Source of the DNA: Daphnia pulex
Taxonomy: Eukaryota > Arthropoda > Branchiopoda > Diplostraca > Daphniidae
Reading direction: 5' to 3'
Length of the DNA stretch: 64,000 bases
Assembly: GCF_021134715.1 (NCBI RefSeq)
Contig: NC_060028.1
Span: forward strand, 9,523,482-9,587,481
This document shows positions 23,346-34,937 of the stretch, piece after piece; positions within the stretch are counted from its first letter, which is position 1; each line of letters begins with the position of its first letter. Made by a program: the position numbers and the translations under genes. The notes below the pieces were generated by a model that did not search any database, was not told the DNA's origin, and worked only from the letters and a program-made list of their open reading frames with translations.

Positions 23346-26029
23346 CTAGCAATTGTTGAAATCGATTTTCGATATCTTGGCACACGGGACGGGCATGTTA
23401 TTGCTAAGAGAGAATGATTTCAATAAGACAAGACTTTCTAAATGATACATATTTTAGTAAAATGCTTACTTTGATGGCAATCGGAAAGCTCGCGGTTGAA
23501 TTTGCGTAATAGTTCCATCGCTGTTGTCGCAGATGATGCGAGCTAAACTCACTTTCTTGATTTCTCCCAATTGACCTGTTAATGGATTTTGTTGATGGTC
23601 CATTCCTACCCAAATATTGATTGATTTAATTCTTACGCGAGTTGAAGGACACCGATTTTGAAAGATCATTGTAGAAGAAACGATCCGTTCGTCTCAGATT
23701 GTCAAACTGCTGACCGATAATGTAATGGAAGGTGGGTCCGACAGCGGCGCCGGGCAAAGGCCTCTCAGTTACTCCCCCGATGTACAAATCAATATCCCCC
23801 ACTGATGCGTACACTCGTTTGAAACTGTCTATAACCTGGAAGACATTGGTGCGACGTTAAATTTACAATTTCCCGCCCTTCACATCAAGAAATTTAAAAA
23901 TTAAACTTACTTCTGCTGAATGAGTGAAACTCAAATCATCAAAGGTAACGGGTGGAGGGGGTGGAGGTGTTGGAAAGATGGAAGCGTAAGCTTCCAAGGC
24001 AATCTGTCGCGCTCTAACATAAGGTGGAAGTCCTGTAGAGAAAATCAAATAATTTTTTTTTTATTAGTAAGTGAGACAAACTAGTTGCATGTACCGTGAT
24101 CTCGCCCACGTTTGCATGTTGATTGCCACTAAATCAGCGCCGAGAGCGGATGTTGTCCTAAGTTATATTATTGTTACGCCATGTTTAAGTTTGCTACGCA
24201 TGGATTAGCTATACTAATTACGACCTCTTTTGCAACATACCTGAAAAGTTGACTAGTTACGTCGTCAGCAAAACACTGATCCACCGCTTGGGCTGGAGTG
24301 AACAATTGGCCCCGTAAAGCGTTGTCAATAAAGTTTGCATTGAGGAGGCGGAAAGCACCGGTAAGGAATGAATTTCCAAGAAAGAAACTCTGACTGCTTT
24401 CACTACCATCGGCTTCCAAAAGTCTGACATTAATGCAGATGATTACCAATCACGAAAAATGACTAAAAAAACAATCTGTATTGACTTTACTTGATAAAAC
24501 TACTCAATTGAGAGTGACCCATGCGAAAGGCAGCAGCGGAAAATTCGTTGAAAATCGCCGGATTGGATTTAGTATCGAATGGTGGAACCTTAATTTCGGG
24601 GCCTTTCAAAAGAAACTTAAAGATGTTTAAAACAATTTGTTGCTCAAGCAGAGAATGTTACCTAGAATAGCTGGGAGGTATTCGTTGTAAGTGATGTGCT
24701 GGAACTCGGCAATGACGATGCGACGGGCTTCTTGGTAATAAAATTCGTCCGTTTTGGTTGCTCCAAATTTGTCGTAAAGTTTATTCGCCACTCGATTATG
24801 TTCGCGAAGCCACAAGGTCTGCATAATTGTAAGCAATGGCTGTTCACGAGCTCTGTTGTCACCTAATCAAGCTCAAAGAAGGAAGGTTTTTTTTAAACGT
24901 TTCACAAAGTAATCTTGTTTTGATGATCCTGAGTTAGCAGGAACTTGATAACATGATATTAAGATTCTGTGTTAACCTGCTACAAAGCAATCGGCGCATG
25001 TGCTTGGTGACGTTGGCAATAGAACTCGGCCATTCTGGGTGGAAAATGCCAAGAGACCTTTTCCCGAGCTTGTGTCGCGCAACGATTGAGCAGTGGCGTA
25101 GCTATTCCCGTAAATCATAGACCCGTCGATCCAGTGAGTCAAAGCGTTGATCTAACAATTGTCGGAAAATACTTTCAACAACTTCTAGCTTTATTTATTG
25201 GCGAATTTGTTTTTATTTTAAACCTGTTGTCTGGCAGTAGGTGTAGTGCCATCGAGATTCAGTCCGTAGTTTGAACGAACCATATTCATGCAATTGACGT
25301 TGCTGTAAACGGGATCGTCGCTGGGGATTGGGATCTGTAAACACTCGGCGTCAAGATTGGTTGAAGTATTACCGAATTGGCTTCCACCACAGCATCCTCC
25401 ACCTGTAATCCATGCGGTTTGTTTTATGTCTTGGGCCCTATTATAATCAATTTCCATTCAATTGTTTCTTACTGATTCTGAATTGCGGCGTCTGTGTCAA
25501 ATCGTGATCCATGAACTGGCCCCACTGCATTGTAATTAAAGAAGCGTCGTAACTGGAAATGCTGTTGTTCAGAGTGACGGTGGTCGAAATCAAGCGAGTA
25601 CTTGGCAAAGCGGCCCCCGATCGAGACAAACGAATCGCCGAAACACCTGTGAGTGTGAATACAAATGGTCGTATTACACTATATCGTTTATGTTTTCATA
25701 ATAAAGAGAAATCGCTCTCAGTACCGTCGGCGTAATTTGCGGGGCCCATCAAACGCTGGAAATTGGTGCCCGCTTGTCCGAAACGCGGGTTATTTAGATT
25801 GTTGCACGTTCCGTCGAAGCTGCGGTACTTGTAAAGTGGATCACAGGTTGGAGCGGCTGGTAATAAATTCGCCTGTCTGTTGGATGCATTTGCATCGTCC
25901 TGCCAGTTGGCAATAAACGTCTTATTGCATTGACCAATGTGAAAAATCAGACATTTTAAAATAATTTACCGACAAGTTGCCGGATACTAATCCGAGCCAT
26001 ACGACTAGTAGAGGTACGAAAAATGCCAT
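23346..26029 (-). pseudogene. Animal haem peroxidase, tandem copy 2, with a +1 frameshift
   Basis: Thirteen exons match copies 1 and 3 one for one: ATG 26029 (signal MAFFVPLLVVWLGLVSG), QWGQFMDHDLT near 25530, LWLREHNRVAN and QHITYNEYLP near 24690-24800, final exons 23470-23575 and 23346-23403 ending PVPCAKISKIDFNNC. In exon 9 (24095-24157) there is one extra base in the T run at 24111-24113. The exon is 63 nt where copy 3 has 62 at matching codons, so reading leaves the frame inside NMQRGRDHG and meets TAG early in exon 10. Exon 10 also has a proline run (PTPPPPPPV) absent in the sisters. Every other exon I read is open and well conserved. This is either a very young pseudogene, a polymorphism, or an assembly error in a short homopolymer. 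Confidence 0.8.
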
Positions 26030-26956
26030 AACGCAGTGGTATAATAGGTTTCCACAACACTGGAAAGTGGACAAGTGGTATAATAGGTTTCCACAACACT
26101 GGAAAGTGGACATCGCTATCAAAATGTTAGCCCTTTTATTCAAGTGAAATGCGTAGTTGGCATGCATGCACACGTACAATTCACTGCTGCATCTGTGTCC
26201 GGATCCGTGTTTACATTGATTATGTGCTAGCTTTACACAGATGCGTCCGTCTGTTAATTGGTGGCAAGCTGTTCCACTTGTTTAAGGACATTTGTGCACT
26301 GAAACAACAGATTTACGAGAGAGAGGCAGTACAGCAACTCTTGTTTTGCTTACACAAATAAATCCGCCATAAAGTACATCATTCTGTTCTGTTTTTATTC
26401 TTTTTTCCTTGCTCTCAGAACTCCCAGTATGCGATTGTTGCCTGTTTACAACTAATAGTGTATGTTTTACCGCTTATTATTTCATAAATCTACTTATCGC
26501 GTTGTAAATGAAATTTCAATTCATTAACGACATATTCGTAATTGTAATTAAAGCTTGCAGACATCGAACATATTTCAATGCATCTAACGTAAACGTCTCT
26601 CCCTCTTCTCTTTATAGGGTGTCGAACTGTCGATGTCTCTCGTTTGGTTTAAGTAGTGGACTCTGGATTGACACAGCTATCGGTAAGTGCCCCATAATTG
26701 TAAATGAAATAAGTAAATCAACAGCAAGCCAAAGGTAAATTACCAATATGTGTTTATTCGTTCACTTGTTTTGCGGCTGTGTGCTATTAACGCTATTAAC
26801 CCATTAAACACGCTACATTGCAAATGATCAAACATTTTTATCCCCCTCCCCACACCTGAAAAGTGGTTATCTTTTCATAAAATATGTTGAACAACAACTT
26901 GAGAGAATTCTCCATTTCACTGTTGCTGTTTCATCGAATAGATGTGCCCATTTTTT
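26030..26956. other. Peroxidase 2-3 intergenic region
   Basis: Carries the copy 2 promoter with a 39-bp tandem duplication and the 3' flank of copy 3. A plus-strand segment at about 26619-26682 is bounded by a good acceptor (TCTTTATAG) and donor (TATCG|GTAAGTG), but it has no clear reading frame and no partner exon. Confidence 0.3.
26035..26112. repeat. 39-bp perfect tandem duplication just upstream of peroxidase 2
   Basis: Two identical 39-bp units (26035-26073 and 26074-26112) start six bases upstream of the start codon. Each holds GGTATAATAGG and the small inverted motif TTTCCACAACACTGGAAA. On the minus strand this is the 5'UTR or core promoter of copy 2. No similar duplication is seen at copies 1 or 3. 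Confidence 0.9.
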
Positions 26957-29853
26957 CTAATCTGAATTGCCTTCTTGGGAAGAATTGTCTTCTTGGGAAG
27001 AATTGTCTTCTTGGGAAGAATTGTCTTCTTGGGAAGAAGGCGATGCAGTACCGTAAAACTTGTTGAAATCAATTGCCTTGATTTCAGCGCATGAGACTGG
27101 CTTATTATTTCTGAAAGAAAATTCATTTCAAAATTTTAGTTTGCGATAGTCAATTAATGATTCAATCAAATGAAACATTTCTAGTCTTTACCCTGCTGGG
27201 TTACGGAAAGCTTTTGGCTGAATTTGCGTGATGGTCCCATCGCTGTTGTCGCAGATAATGCGAGCCAGACTAACCTTCTTGATTTCCTTCAATTGTTCTG
27301 ATCATACATTTTTTCAAATTTGTTAATTATTAAGGGTTTCATTATTAAGGGTATTTATTGTATAAGAGGCGAACTTACTTGCAGTGAAAGAGATTGGTTG
27401 TGAACGGTCGCTATAGAAGAAACGATCTGAAGTCATTAGATTCTGAAACTGATTGGCAATGATGTAACCGAATGTGGGTCCGACGACGGCACCGGGCATT
27501 TTCTTTTCGGTCACTCCCCCAATGTACAAGTCAATGTCGGCCACTGATTGGTACACAGTCTGAAGATGGCCAATTACCTATCATTCGAAAAAAAAAAAAG
27601 AAGCAAACAAGTCAATATGCGTATTGATTTGTACAACTCTCTGGATAGATAAATGAAATGCTCAGTAATTGAAAGAGTTTTACTTCATCGGAATGTGTCG
27701 ATTTTAGATCCTTGAAGGATTTGGGAAGTTTGGGATTGCTGCGGTTATTTCCCATCGCAGTTTGGCGGGCTACAATGTAAGGTGGAAGGCCTATCGCAAT
27801 TGGGATAAAAATTAAAACAACTTTAATATTATCTTAGTTTTTTAAAGGGAATTGCCTACCGTGATCACGCCCACGTTGCATGTTGATTGAAATCAAGTCA
27901 GCCCCGAGAGCATTTGTGCCACTAGAAATCGAAACAAATTTTGTTGTTATTGCAAAGTTTACTTTTCAATGGTGGCAGTAAAGCTGCATCAACCTACCGG
28001 AAAAGTTGGCTAGTAATGTCGTCGGCAAAGCAATCGTCCACTGACTGGGAAGGGGTTTTCAAAAGCCCACGCAAAGCGTTGTCGATAAAAGTTGGATTAA
28101 GAAGACGGAAAGTTCCAGTGTTGAACGAGTTGCCGAGGAAGTAACTCTGGGGACTTTCACTGCCATCAGCTTCAATCAGTCTAGTCAAATGGGCAAATAT
28201 ATTTTGTGATTATGAAACCAAATTATTTTCGAAACAAGGGAAACGTTTACTGGATGAAACTTTTTATCTGAGAGTGACCCATGCGATAGGCAGCAGCAGC
28301 GAATTCGTTAAAAATAGCCGGGTTAGATGGGCCATTATTTTTCGGGAATCTAGCTTCGGGGCCTAAATTTTTAAGTAAATATTGTTGATTGAATTTTTTT
28401 TTTTTGTTTTTTTTTTCTCGTAATTTTGTGAGTGTAGTACCAAGAATGACGGAGAGGTATTCGTTGTAAGTGATGTGCTGGAACTCGGCAATGACGATGC
28501 GACGGGCTTCTTGGTAATAGAATTCGTCCGTTTTGCTTGCTCCGAATATAGCGTACAGAGCATTAGCCACTCGGTTATGTTCGCGCACCCAAATAGTGTG
28601 CATGATTGTTAGCAATGGCTGCTCCCGCACTCTGCTATCACCTATCGACCAACAGATAAGTAAATAATGTCCGTTAACGAGTTGTCCAGCACATTAACAG
28701 AACTAACTGAAATAGCTTTTGTAATAATAATTTTTTAAAAAGATGTGGCTTATTACCTCCGATAAAACATGATGCTGCATCGGTACATAGAGCTGGGTTC
28801 GTTGGCAACAGAACTCGGCCATTCTGGGTGGAAAATGCCAAGAGACCTTTTCCCGAGCTGGTGTCGCGCAAGGATTGAGCAGTGGCGTCGCTGCTTCCGT
28901 AAATCATCGAACCATCGATCCAGTGAGTGAGAATGTTGATCTAATTTTTCAAAATTGAAAAGCCTTAGAATTTAGTAGCTTTCTTAGATTACCTGGTGAA
29001 TTGTACCTGTTCTCTGGCAGGTGGTGTAGTTCCATCGAGATTCAATCCGAAGGTTGAACGAATCATATTCATGCAATTGACGTTGCTGTAAACGGGATCG
29101 TCGCTTGGGATTGGGATGTGCAAACACTCAGCATCGGGATTGGTTGAGGCGTTACCGAATCGAGCTCCAGCTGGATTACAGCACCCTGCCGCTGAATTAC
29201 AAAAATGGGTGTTATTCTACAATTCCGGCTAAAAGAAAATTCTTGTCCTTTTGATTCTTACCGACTGTGAATTGTTTGGTTTGGGTGAAGTCGTGGTCCA
29301 AAAACTGACCCCACTGCATCGTGATCAAAGTGGCATCGTTGTTAGGCACGCTGTTGTTGCTGGTGACTGTAGTTGAAACCAATCGGGTACTTGGCAAAGC
29401 GGCGCCCGATTGAGACAAACGGATAGCCGAAACACCTGTAGAAGTTAACCCAATCAATACAAAATTTGCCCAATAACAGTTGACAGTATTAATTTAGTTA
29501 TATGTCACAGTACCGTCTGCATAGGTTGCTGGGGCAATCAAACGTTGGTAGATGGTGTTGGCTTGTCCATACCGCGGGTTGTTCAAATTGTTGCACGATC
29601 CGTCTAAGGTTCGGTACGGATAATTGGGATCACAGGGTAGCAAGGATGGTAATGCGCTCTGCCTGTTGGACGCATCGTCAGCCTATTCATTAACATCAAC
29701 AGTAAACGAAAGAAATTTCATGAATGCGATTCGTGAATTTGAAATAGATATAGTTGTTATCGGTTGTTATTCTTAAAATCTGTAAAATAACGAGTTATTT
29801 ACCGATAAGGTGCCGGCCGCTAATGCAAGTACGACTAATACGTAAAATGTCAT
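26957..29853 (-). CDS. Animal haem peroxidase, tandem copy 3, with acidic repeat tail
   Basis: Thirteen exons, ATG 29853 (signal MTFYVLVVLALAAGT), stop TAG 26957-26959. Same exon order and catalytic blocks as copy 1: QWGQFLDHDFT (29300), SDATAQSLRDTSSG (28870), REHNRVANALYAIFG (28560), QHITYNEYLS (28460), NMQRGRDHG (27860-27921, intact), GGVTE (27510). The last exon is 26957-27110, longer than in the sisters. After the usual end CAEIKAIDFNKFYG it continues with TASP and four SSQED/GN hexapeptides before ending SD. The donor at 27191 and acceptor at 27111-27112 keep the same phase as in copies 1 and 2, so the tail is in frame. Presumably a secreted peroxidase; the tail's role is unknown. Confidence 0.92.
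26965..27042 (-). repeat. 18-bp coding minisatellite (SSQEDN x4) in peroxidase 3
   Basis: Four near-identical 18-bp units (core CTTCTTGGGAAGAATTGT on the plus strand, at 26971, 26989, 27007 and 27025) sit in the last coding exon. The minus-strand reading is SSQEDN three times then SSQEGN. Unit length is a multiple of three, so copy-number change would keep the frame. Confidence 0.9.
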
Positions 29854-31579
29854 CTCTGTCGTTTGTCTCGTCGAAACTGTAAGTTTGCCTTCAGAAAATT
29901 TGTCTTTTTATGCAAAAAAATTTTAATCGACGTGTAACTGAAACTCGTATGCCATTGGTTCTTTTTTACGTGCCAGACCCGCCGTGTTTACGGCTGTCAG
30001 ATCAATTATCCAAATGCTTTCAGTTTAGTAAAAACTATTAGCAGCTGCGTTCTTATTTTCTATTCAATAAATGGCCAAACTGTTTATTACCAGTTTGCGT
30101 TGGTATATTGTGACGTTCGTGAGTTGACGCACGTTCTCTTGCCTATGTATATTTTTTTTGAATAGCGTATCGCACTTAGGTTCTATTGATGTAATCAACA
30201 CAGACATCTGTATCGATATCCTGTTTCTGTTTTTTTTCTCCCAAATTTCTATGAAAGCTAGAGCGTTTACCTTACCTAGATTCAATGCACACATGTGCGC
30301 AATGAGATCGCATGCAGCGATTTGTCATACTGGGTGGAATGACCCTCGCTACAGTTGTCCATTTAGAAACCTTGGGTTATGTTTTTTTTATATTTTAAAT
30401 TCGAAAGAACCTTGTAAGCAATTTGAATTTCATGTTTAAATATAGGACTGGGGTGGTTTTCGTTCGTTTTTCTAACGTTCAAATTTACCCGGATACAGAT
30501 AACTGCATACTTTATAAAGGACATACGGTACTGAGTGTATGGATTAAGTCGCTGACCTAACTTAACTGAAATGTTTGTCGGAAATCCAACCAGAATTGAA
30601 TTGTTAATCCTAATTATTATGCCTTTCTATATCATTACAATTTACATTTTTGGGTTCATTTGATTTTTCTGATTTGCTCATCAAATTTCATTTGACGTTT
30701 TAGAAATGCACGAGTTCTTCTCAGTGGCCAGCAATAATACTGAAACCAACTAAAAAAAATCATGGCCAAGGAAAATAGGAAACAACGTTCCATCGGAACG
30801 ACCAACTGATGAATGGGCTCATTTCCGACCGACGCACTCCTGCAGGAAGGAATAAATGTTTCCAAGGCGGAGTTTAGGTAAGCGTTCCTTAACCATTGGC
30901 TAGATTATTTGACGTCAGTACTCAGTAGTTTCATTCAGTTAAAACAAGTGTGCATAAGTCCCGCCTCCATAAATTACATTGGGGAACGAGGAAAAAAACG
31001 TTAACGTTGGCAAGTTTATACTTTTTGAGTTGTTTTTTTAGTGGGCCGGCAGTACAGTAAACTATGACTAAATTTGAAGAAAGTTAATGATTATGATATT
31101 ATTGGAGAACACTTTTTATGATAACTGGTAAATTAAATTAAAATAAATTATGTATGTTTTTTTTAAAGCTTTACTAGGTTTTACGTAATTTACAAATTTT
31201 TCCTTGTGTAACATTATATAGGTTCCCTTCCCTTTGGCCTTTGTTGGGTTCTTGTTCCAATAAATTATTCCATGAAATTATTTCAGTTTATTAATACTTT
31301 ATGTAATTTGTATAATTTATTGTGTTAATGTTATATCCTACATTATAACTTGAGAAATAAGAAGAAAAACTACTCTTCTTATGCTTATTTTATATGTTCA
31401 GTTGTTGGACTTGGCATTGCTGCAGCGTTGATGTTAAGCAGAAGACGCGGTCGACAGTCCATTGTTTGCGTGTAATACTTTGTTGATAGACTGAAAGTTA
31501 ATGTGCCACTGTTTCACATGTGAACCGACGTATATTTTGTTAATTTCCATGAAGCGTTGGGTTTTCATGCATCGTGTCT
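29854..31579. other. Peroxidase 3 promoter and POU6 5' region
   Basis: AT-rich sequence between divergently transcribed genes. No large coding region. A 69-codon minus-strand frame at 30656-30865 encodes a candidate small protein with one hydrophobic segment (CFLFSLAMIFFSWFQYYCW) followed by basic residues. It has no recognised family. 5'UTR exons of POU6 probably lie between about 30900 and 31579. Confidence 0.35.
30656..30865 (-). CDS. Possible small single-span membrane protein, unrecognised
   Basis: ATG 30865 to TGA 30656, 69 aa. Residues about 28-45 are hydrophobic and aromatic, followed by a basic tail (RRTRAFLKRQMKFDEQIRK). That layout resembles small mitochondrial or ER membrane proteins, but I recognise no family and there is no splice or conservation evidence. 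It could equally be a chance frame in a promoter region. Confidence 0.2.
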   Translation of the reverse strand: METFIPSCRSASVGNEPIHQLVVPMERCFLFSLAMIFFSWFQYYCWPLRRTRAFLKRQMKFDEQIRKIK

Positions 31580-33887
31580 ATGCAATCTCAAATAGCAAGC
31601 AATCACACGATGAACAGTAATAATTTGAATTTCAACGTGCTGTCCAATGGCCAACCAGCAATTCAAACAGTAGGGTATGGGTTACCTCAAGGGGGGTTAC
31701 AGCAAAATGTTCAATATGTTTATGGTCCAGGATTTCAGCAGTTTCAAAATAGTGTTCAGGGGATCCATCAGGGGATGGACTTTTGCCTCCCCAATCAACA
31801 GTTTGTTACCCCTCCAGGACAAGCCTATACTTGCATTAATCAAAATGGGATGACATATTTGGCGATAACACCAAACATCCAGCAACCATCACCTCAGTGT
31901 TATCAAGCGATTGAAACACCTCAGGGATTGCAATTGTTTCAAGTGATTAACAATCCAATGAATTTTGGTCCCTTATGTGTTCAAAATATTCCACAAGCTC
32001 AAGGTTTTCTTCCCCAATTCGCACCTTACCAACAAGAAGCTGTAGATTTACGGCCAAATTCTCCTGCAACTCAAAATGGAAATTTGCCCCCACCAGCAGG
32101 ACAAGAGTATTGCCAAGATAATTGTGCCCAAGAAATGGAAACTACTGTGGAAGAAAACCTCAATCAAGAAGGTGAATTTGAAGAAACTGATGATGATGAA
32201 GAGACCTATGAAGAGCCAAACGAAGAGCCAAATAATGTTGAAGGATGCCAGGAATCTGAAATGAATCAAAATCTGCAAGCTAGTGAAGATCCTCTTTCTG
32301 CGTTGCAAAAATTGACTAACCTAACATCATCCATTTCCACCTCAGCAGTCAATGTGTCTAACTCGAATATGTTTGATGTGTACAAGAATATGCTGCAAAA
32401 CTCATTTTCCCCTCACATTCCTGTGCCCCCTCTTGGTACTCAACTGGGGGCACAGCAAGTATTGGGTCTTCCTGATCAGCAATTTCCTCCCAACACGCGA
32501 GCATTTCAGGTGTTGGTTCCTACACCTCAAGGTAACGTTCTTTTGTCGATAAATTGTCGATACAAACTTGAATTCAATTCTTTCTTTTCTTATTTAGGAA
32601 TGGCTATTCAGACAGTTGTAGCCAGTTATCCAGAAAGTTTCTCGCCAATAATTACAAGTGACCCACTGTCAGGTCCCAGAAATAATACTTTCATGAATTT
32701 GGATACTGGGTTGAATCCGAACCTGTTGACTCAGCCTCTGCCACTGCCGGAATCTCCAATAAATTATTCGCTCCTTAAGGCAAACGAAAGCAATAAGGGA
32801 AATACAGCAACACTCCCTGTGAATGGACTAATTAACGATGGAATTATTACTTCGGCTGCCACGACAATACAAGTGAAATCTAGTCCATGTCACTCTACCA
32901 CAGGTTCGTTTGATACGAAACGTTAAATTTCGTACAAATATTACTAACCCATTTTTGCTACTTAGTGAACAATCACCCGACGTGTTCAGGATCGGGGCCT
33001 TCAGCTGCCTCACCTCTGCCGAAAGCCACTCCGTCAATTCAGCAACCCATGCCTTCTCCTCACTGTTTACCGGACTCTACCGAAGATCTCTGTAAGTTCA
33101 CTAACATTTTGTCATTAATCATTAGTTAAATCACATTATTGAACTTTATGTGTAGGCCAACCGACCATCAAACAGTCGACGTCAAACATAGTAGACGGTA
33201 TAGACTTGGAAGATATCCGGGAGTTTGCTCGCACATTCAAGGTTCGCCGGCTAGTCTTAGGTTTGACGCAAACGCAAGTTGGACAAGCTCTCTGCGCTAC
33301 AGAAGGTCCAGCATACAGTCAATCTGCAATTTGCAGGTAATTTTTAAGAAGAATAATTATTGCTATGATTTATGATTGAGCTTGTTGTTTATCTTTGAAG
33401 GTTTGAGAAATTGGATATTACTCCACGCAGTGCCTTAAAGATTCGACCAGTGCTTGAAAATTGGCTGCGTGAGGCAGAAGAGAAGCATCAACAAGGCAAT
33501 CTACAGCAAATCGCTGGGATGGATTTCATCAATATTTCGGCTATTGGCAAAATCCGCAAGCGGCGAACTTTCTTTAGTCCGGAAGCACTTGTCGTACTCA
33601 ATAGTCGCTTCGAGCAAAGCTCACATCCATCAGGTTCTTTTCTCAAATTTTTCAGTAACAAATTTAATTTAGTTTGGCGTTTCTAATAATGTTTCGGATC
33701 GGTAGGTCGTGAAATCAACAGCATCGCACAAGAAATTGGTTATGAACGTGATGTTGTGCGCGTTTGGTTCTGTAACAAGCGTCAATCGCTGAAACACTGT
33801 CAATCATTTCAACGAAGTCGTATTAATCTCAAGTCATCCGATTCAACTGAGGAAGATCGCAACTCGGCTTCACCGACTCAACCATGA
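31580..33887 (+). CDS. pdm3-like: POU class 6 homeodomain transcription factor (pdm3/POU6F type)
   Basis: Six exons: 31580-32531, 32598-32903, 32966-33091, 33156-33336, 33401-33633 and 33706-33887, total 1980 nt, 659 aa. ATG 31580 is the first in-frame Met. The N-terminal half is Gln/Asn/Pro-rich with an acidic stretch (EEFEETDDDEETYEEPNEEP-type) and is probably an activation region. The POU-specific domain spans the fourth and fifth exons: IDLEDIREFARTFKVRRL, GLTQTQVGQAL, EGPAYSQSAICRFEKL. After a linker comes the homeodomain KRRTFFSPEALVVLNSRFEQ, ending in recognition helix VVRVWFCNKRQSLK. GLTQTQVGQAL and the linker place it in class 6. Position 53 of the homeodomain, nearly always Arg or Gln in POU proteins, reads Lys (NKRQ). 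Known homologues act in neuronal identity; target genes are not inferable here. The first intron (32532-32597) is 66 nt with no stop in frame, so retention would also be translatable. Confidence 0.94.
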
Positions 33888-34289
33888 GGATGAACAATCT
33901 CTCTCTCTCTCTCTCCCCAAATTTTGCATTTCAAAAGTTCCTTGTTATTATTTAAGTTTTTCCTTTCTTTTTTTCTCCCGCACCAGTGCAGATATTAAGG
34001 TGTTGTATCCAGAAGATATGTTTCGTTGTTTGTTATCCTGCAGAGAGAGAGAAAACCCGGTCGGATTTTCCACGGGTTTCATCCCTGCAACATTCATTTC
34101 GCACAAAAAACAGAGCAGCCAAATAACTCTCAGTGAATCCTTCCACTTGTGTTCATTAGATAAGACCTATTTTTTAAATAACATATTTCACTTGTCGTTT
34201 GCTGATAACCTCCTCTACTTTTATTAGGTCATTGTGCATCCAATACAGAATGCTGAAAATCCAAAGAAATGAAAAAAAATAAGACTTAA
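33888..34289. other. POU6 3'UTR
   Basis: Starts with a (CT)n run at about 33898-33915. No coding signal. Likely the 3'UTR of POU6 meeting the end of a small minus-strand reading frame. Confidence 0.4.
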
Positions 34290-34505
34290 CTAGGAATCAA
34301 TGTCGTCGTCGGAATTTCCTTTGGGTGTAGATTGATGGAGAAATCGCATGAGACTTGCCGATGGAACATCTGGGTTTTCTTGGAAAAAGAAACGTGACGT
34401 CAGCGTCGTCGGCGACTCACGTGCGTTAGGCGGATGACTAGGATCTCCCGGCGCGTTTGTCTTTAGTTCATTTTGGCACTTCTTTCTTTGTGGCAATATT
34501 AACAT
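34290..34505 (-). CDS. Small protein gene, unrecognised (71 aa)
   Basis: ATG 34505 (context TCAAAAATG) to TAG 34290-34292. The sequence reads MLILPQRKKCQNEL, a Pro/Asn-rich middle, SRFFFQENPDVPSASLMRFL, and an acidic end GNSDDDIDS. Upstream a strong acceptor (TTTGTTGTCCAG) sits just before position 34579, and an exon-like segment with a GTAAAA donor lies at about 34706-34795. The frame stays open across that junction, but without an ATG. I do not recognise the family. The composition (conserved-looking hydrophobic patch plus acidic tail) makes a real short protein plausible. Confidence 0.4.
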   Translation of the reverse strand: MLILPQRKKCQNELKTNAPGDPSHPPNARESPTTLTSRFFFQENPDVPSASLMRFLHQSTPKGNSDDDIDS

Positions 34506-34937
34506 TTTTGAGTTTCCGGAACCAGCACGTGTTGTGAAGGAACTTGCAGGTTTACTAAAGGAACCCGATTGTTTAAGATCTGGACAACAAAAAAAAACAC
34601 CCTAGTAGAGTAGGGAAAAATAGCAGTGGGAAACTATGTGTGTCTGGAACACTATCAAAATAAAAAAAGAGCGGGTGAACGAAGGAAGGAGAATCTATTT
34701 TTACCTCGTGAAGGAGTAGAAGAGGCGCTGCGAGACTCTCTAGCCAGCAGACATTGGCGAGTCGGCTAGCGGACGAAACACATCCGCTAAGCCCCTAAGA
34801 AAAAGAAAAAAAAACGTGTTGTTTCAATTGCTTATTTCCTATTTAATTCAACTTTCTCATTGTGTGTACGTTGATTCAATCAGCCCGGTGTCCACTTGTT
34901 TGCAACTTCGATCGCCAAAAAGGAAGGAACTCAAGAA

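Noticed and set aside
25665-25916. Plus-strand open frames across the peroxidase exons
   Set aside because: Antisense shadows of conserved minus-strand peroxidase exons.
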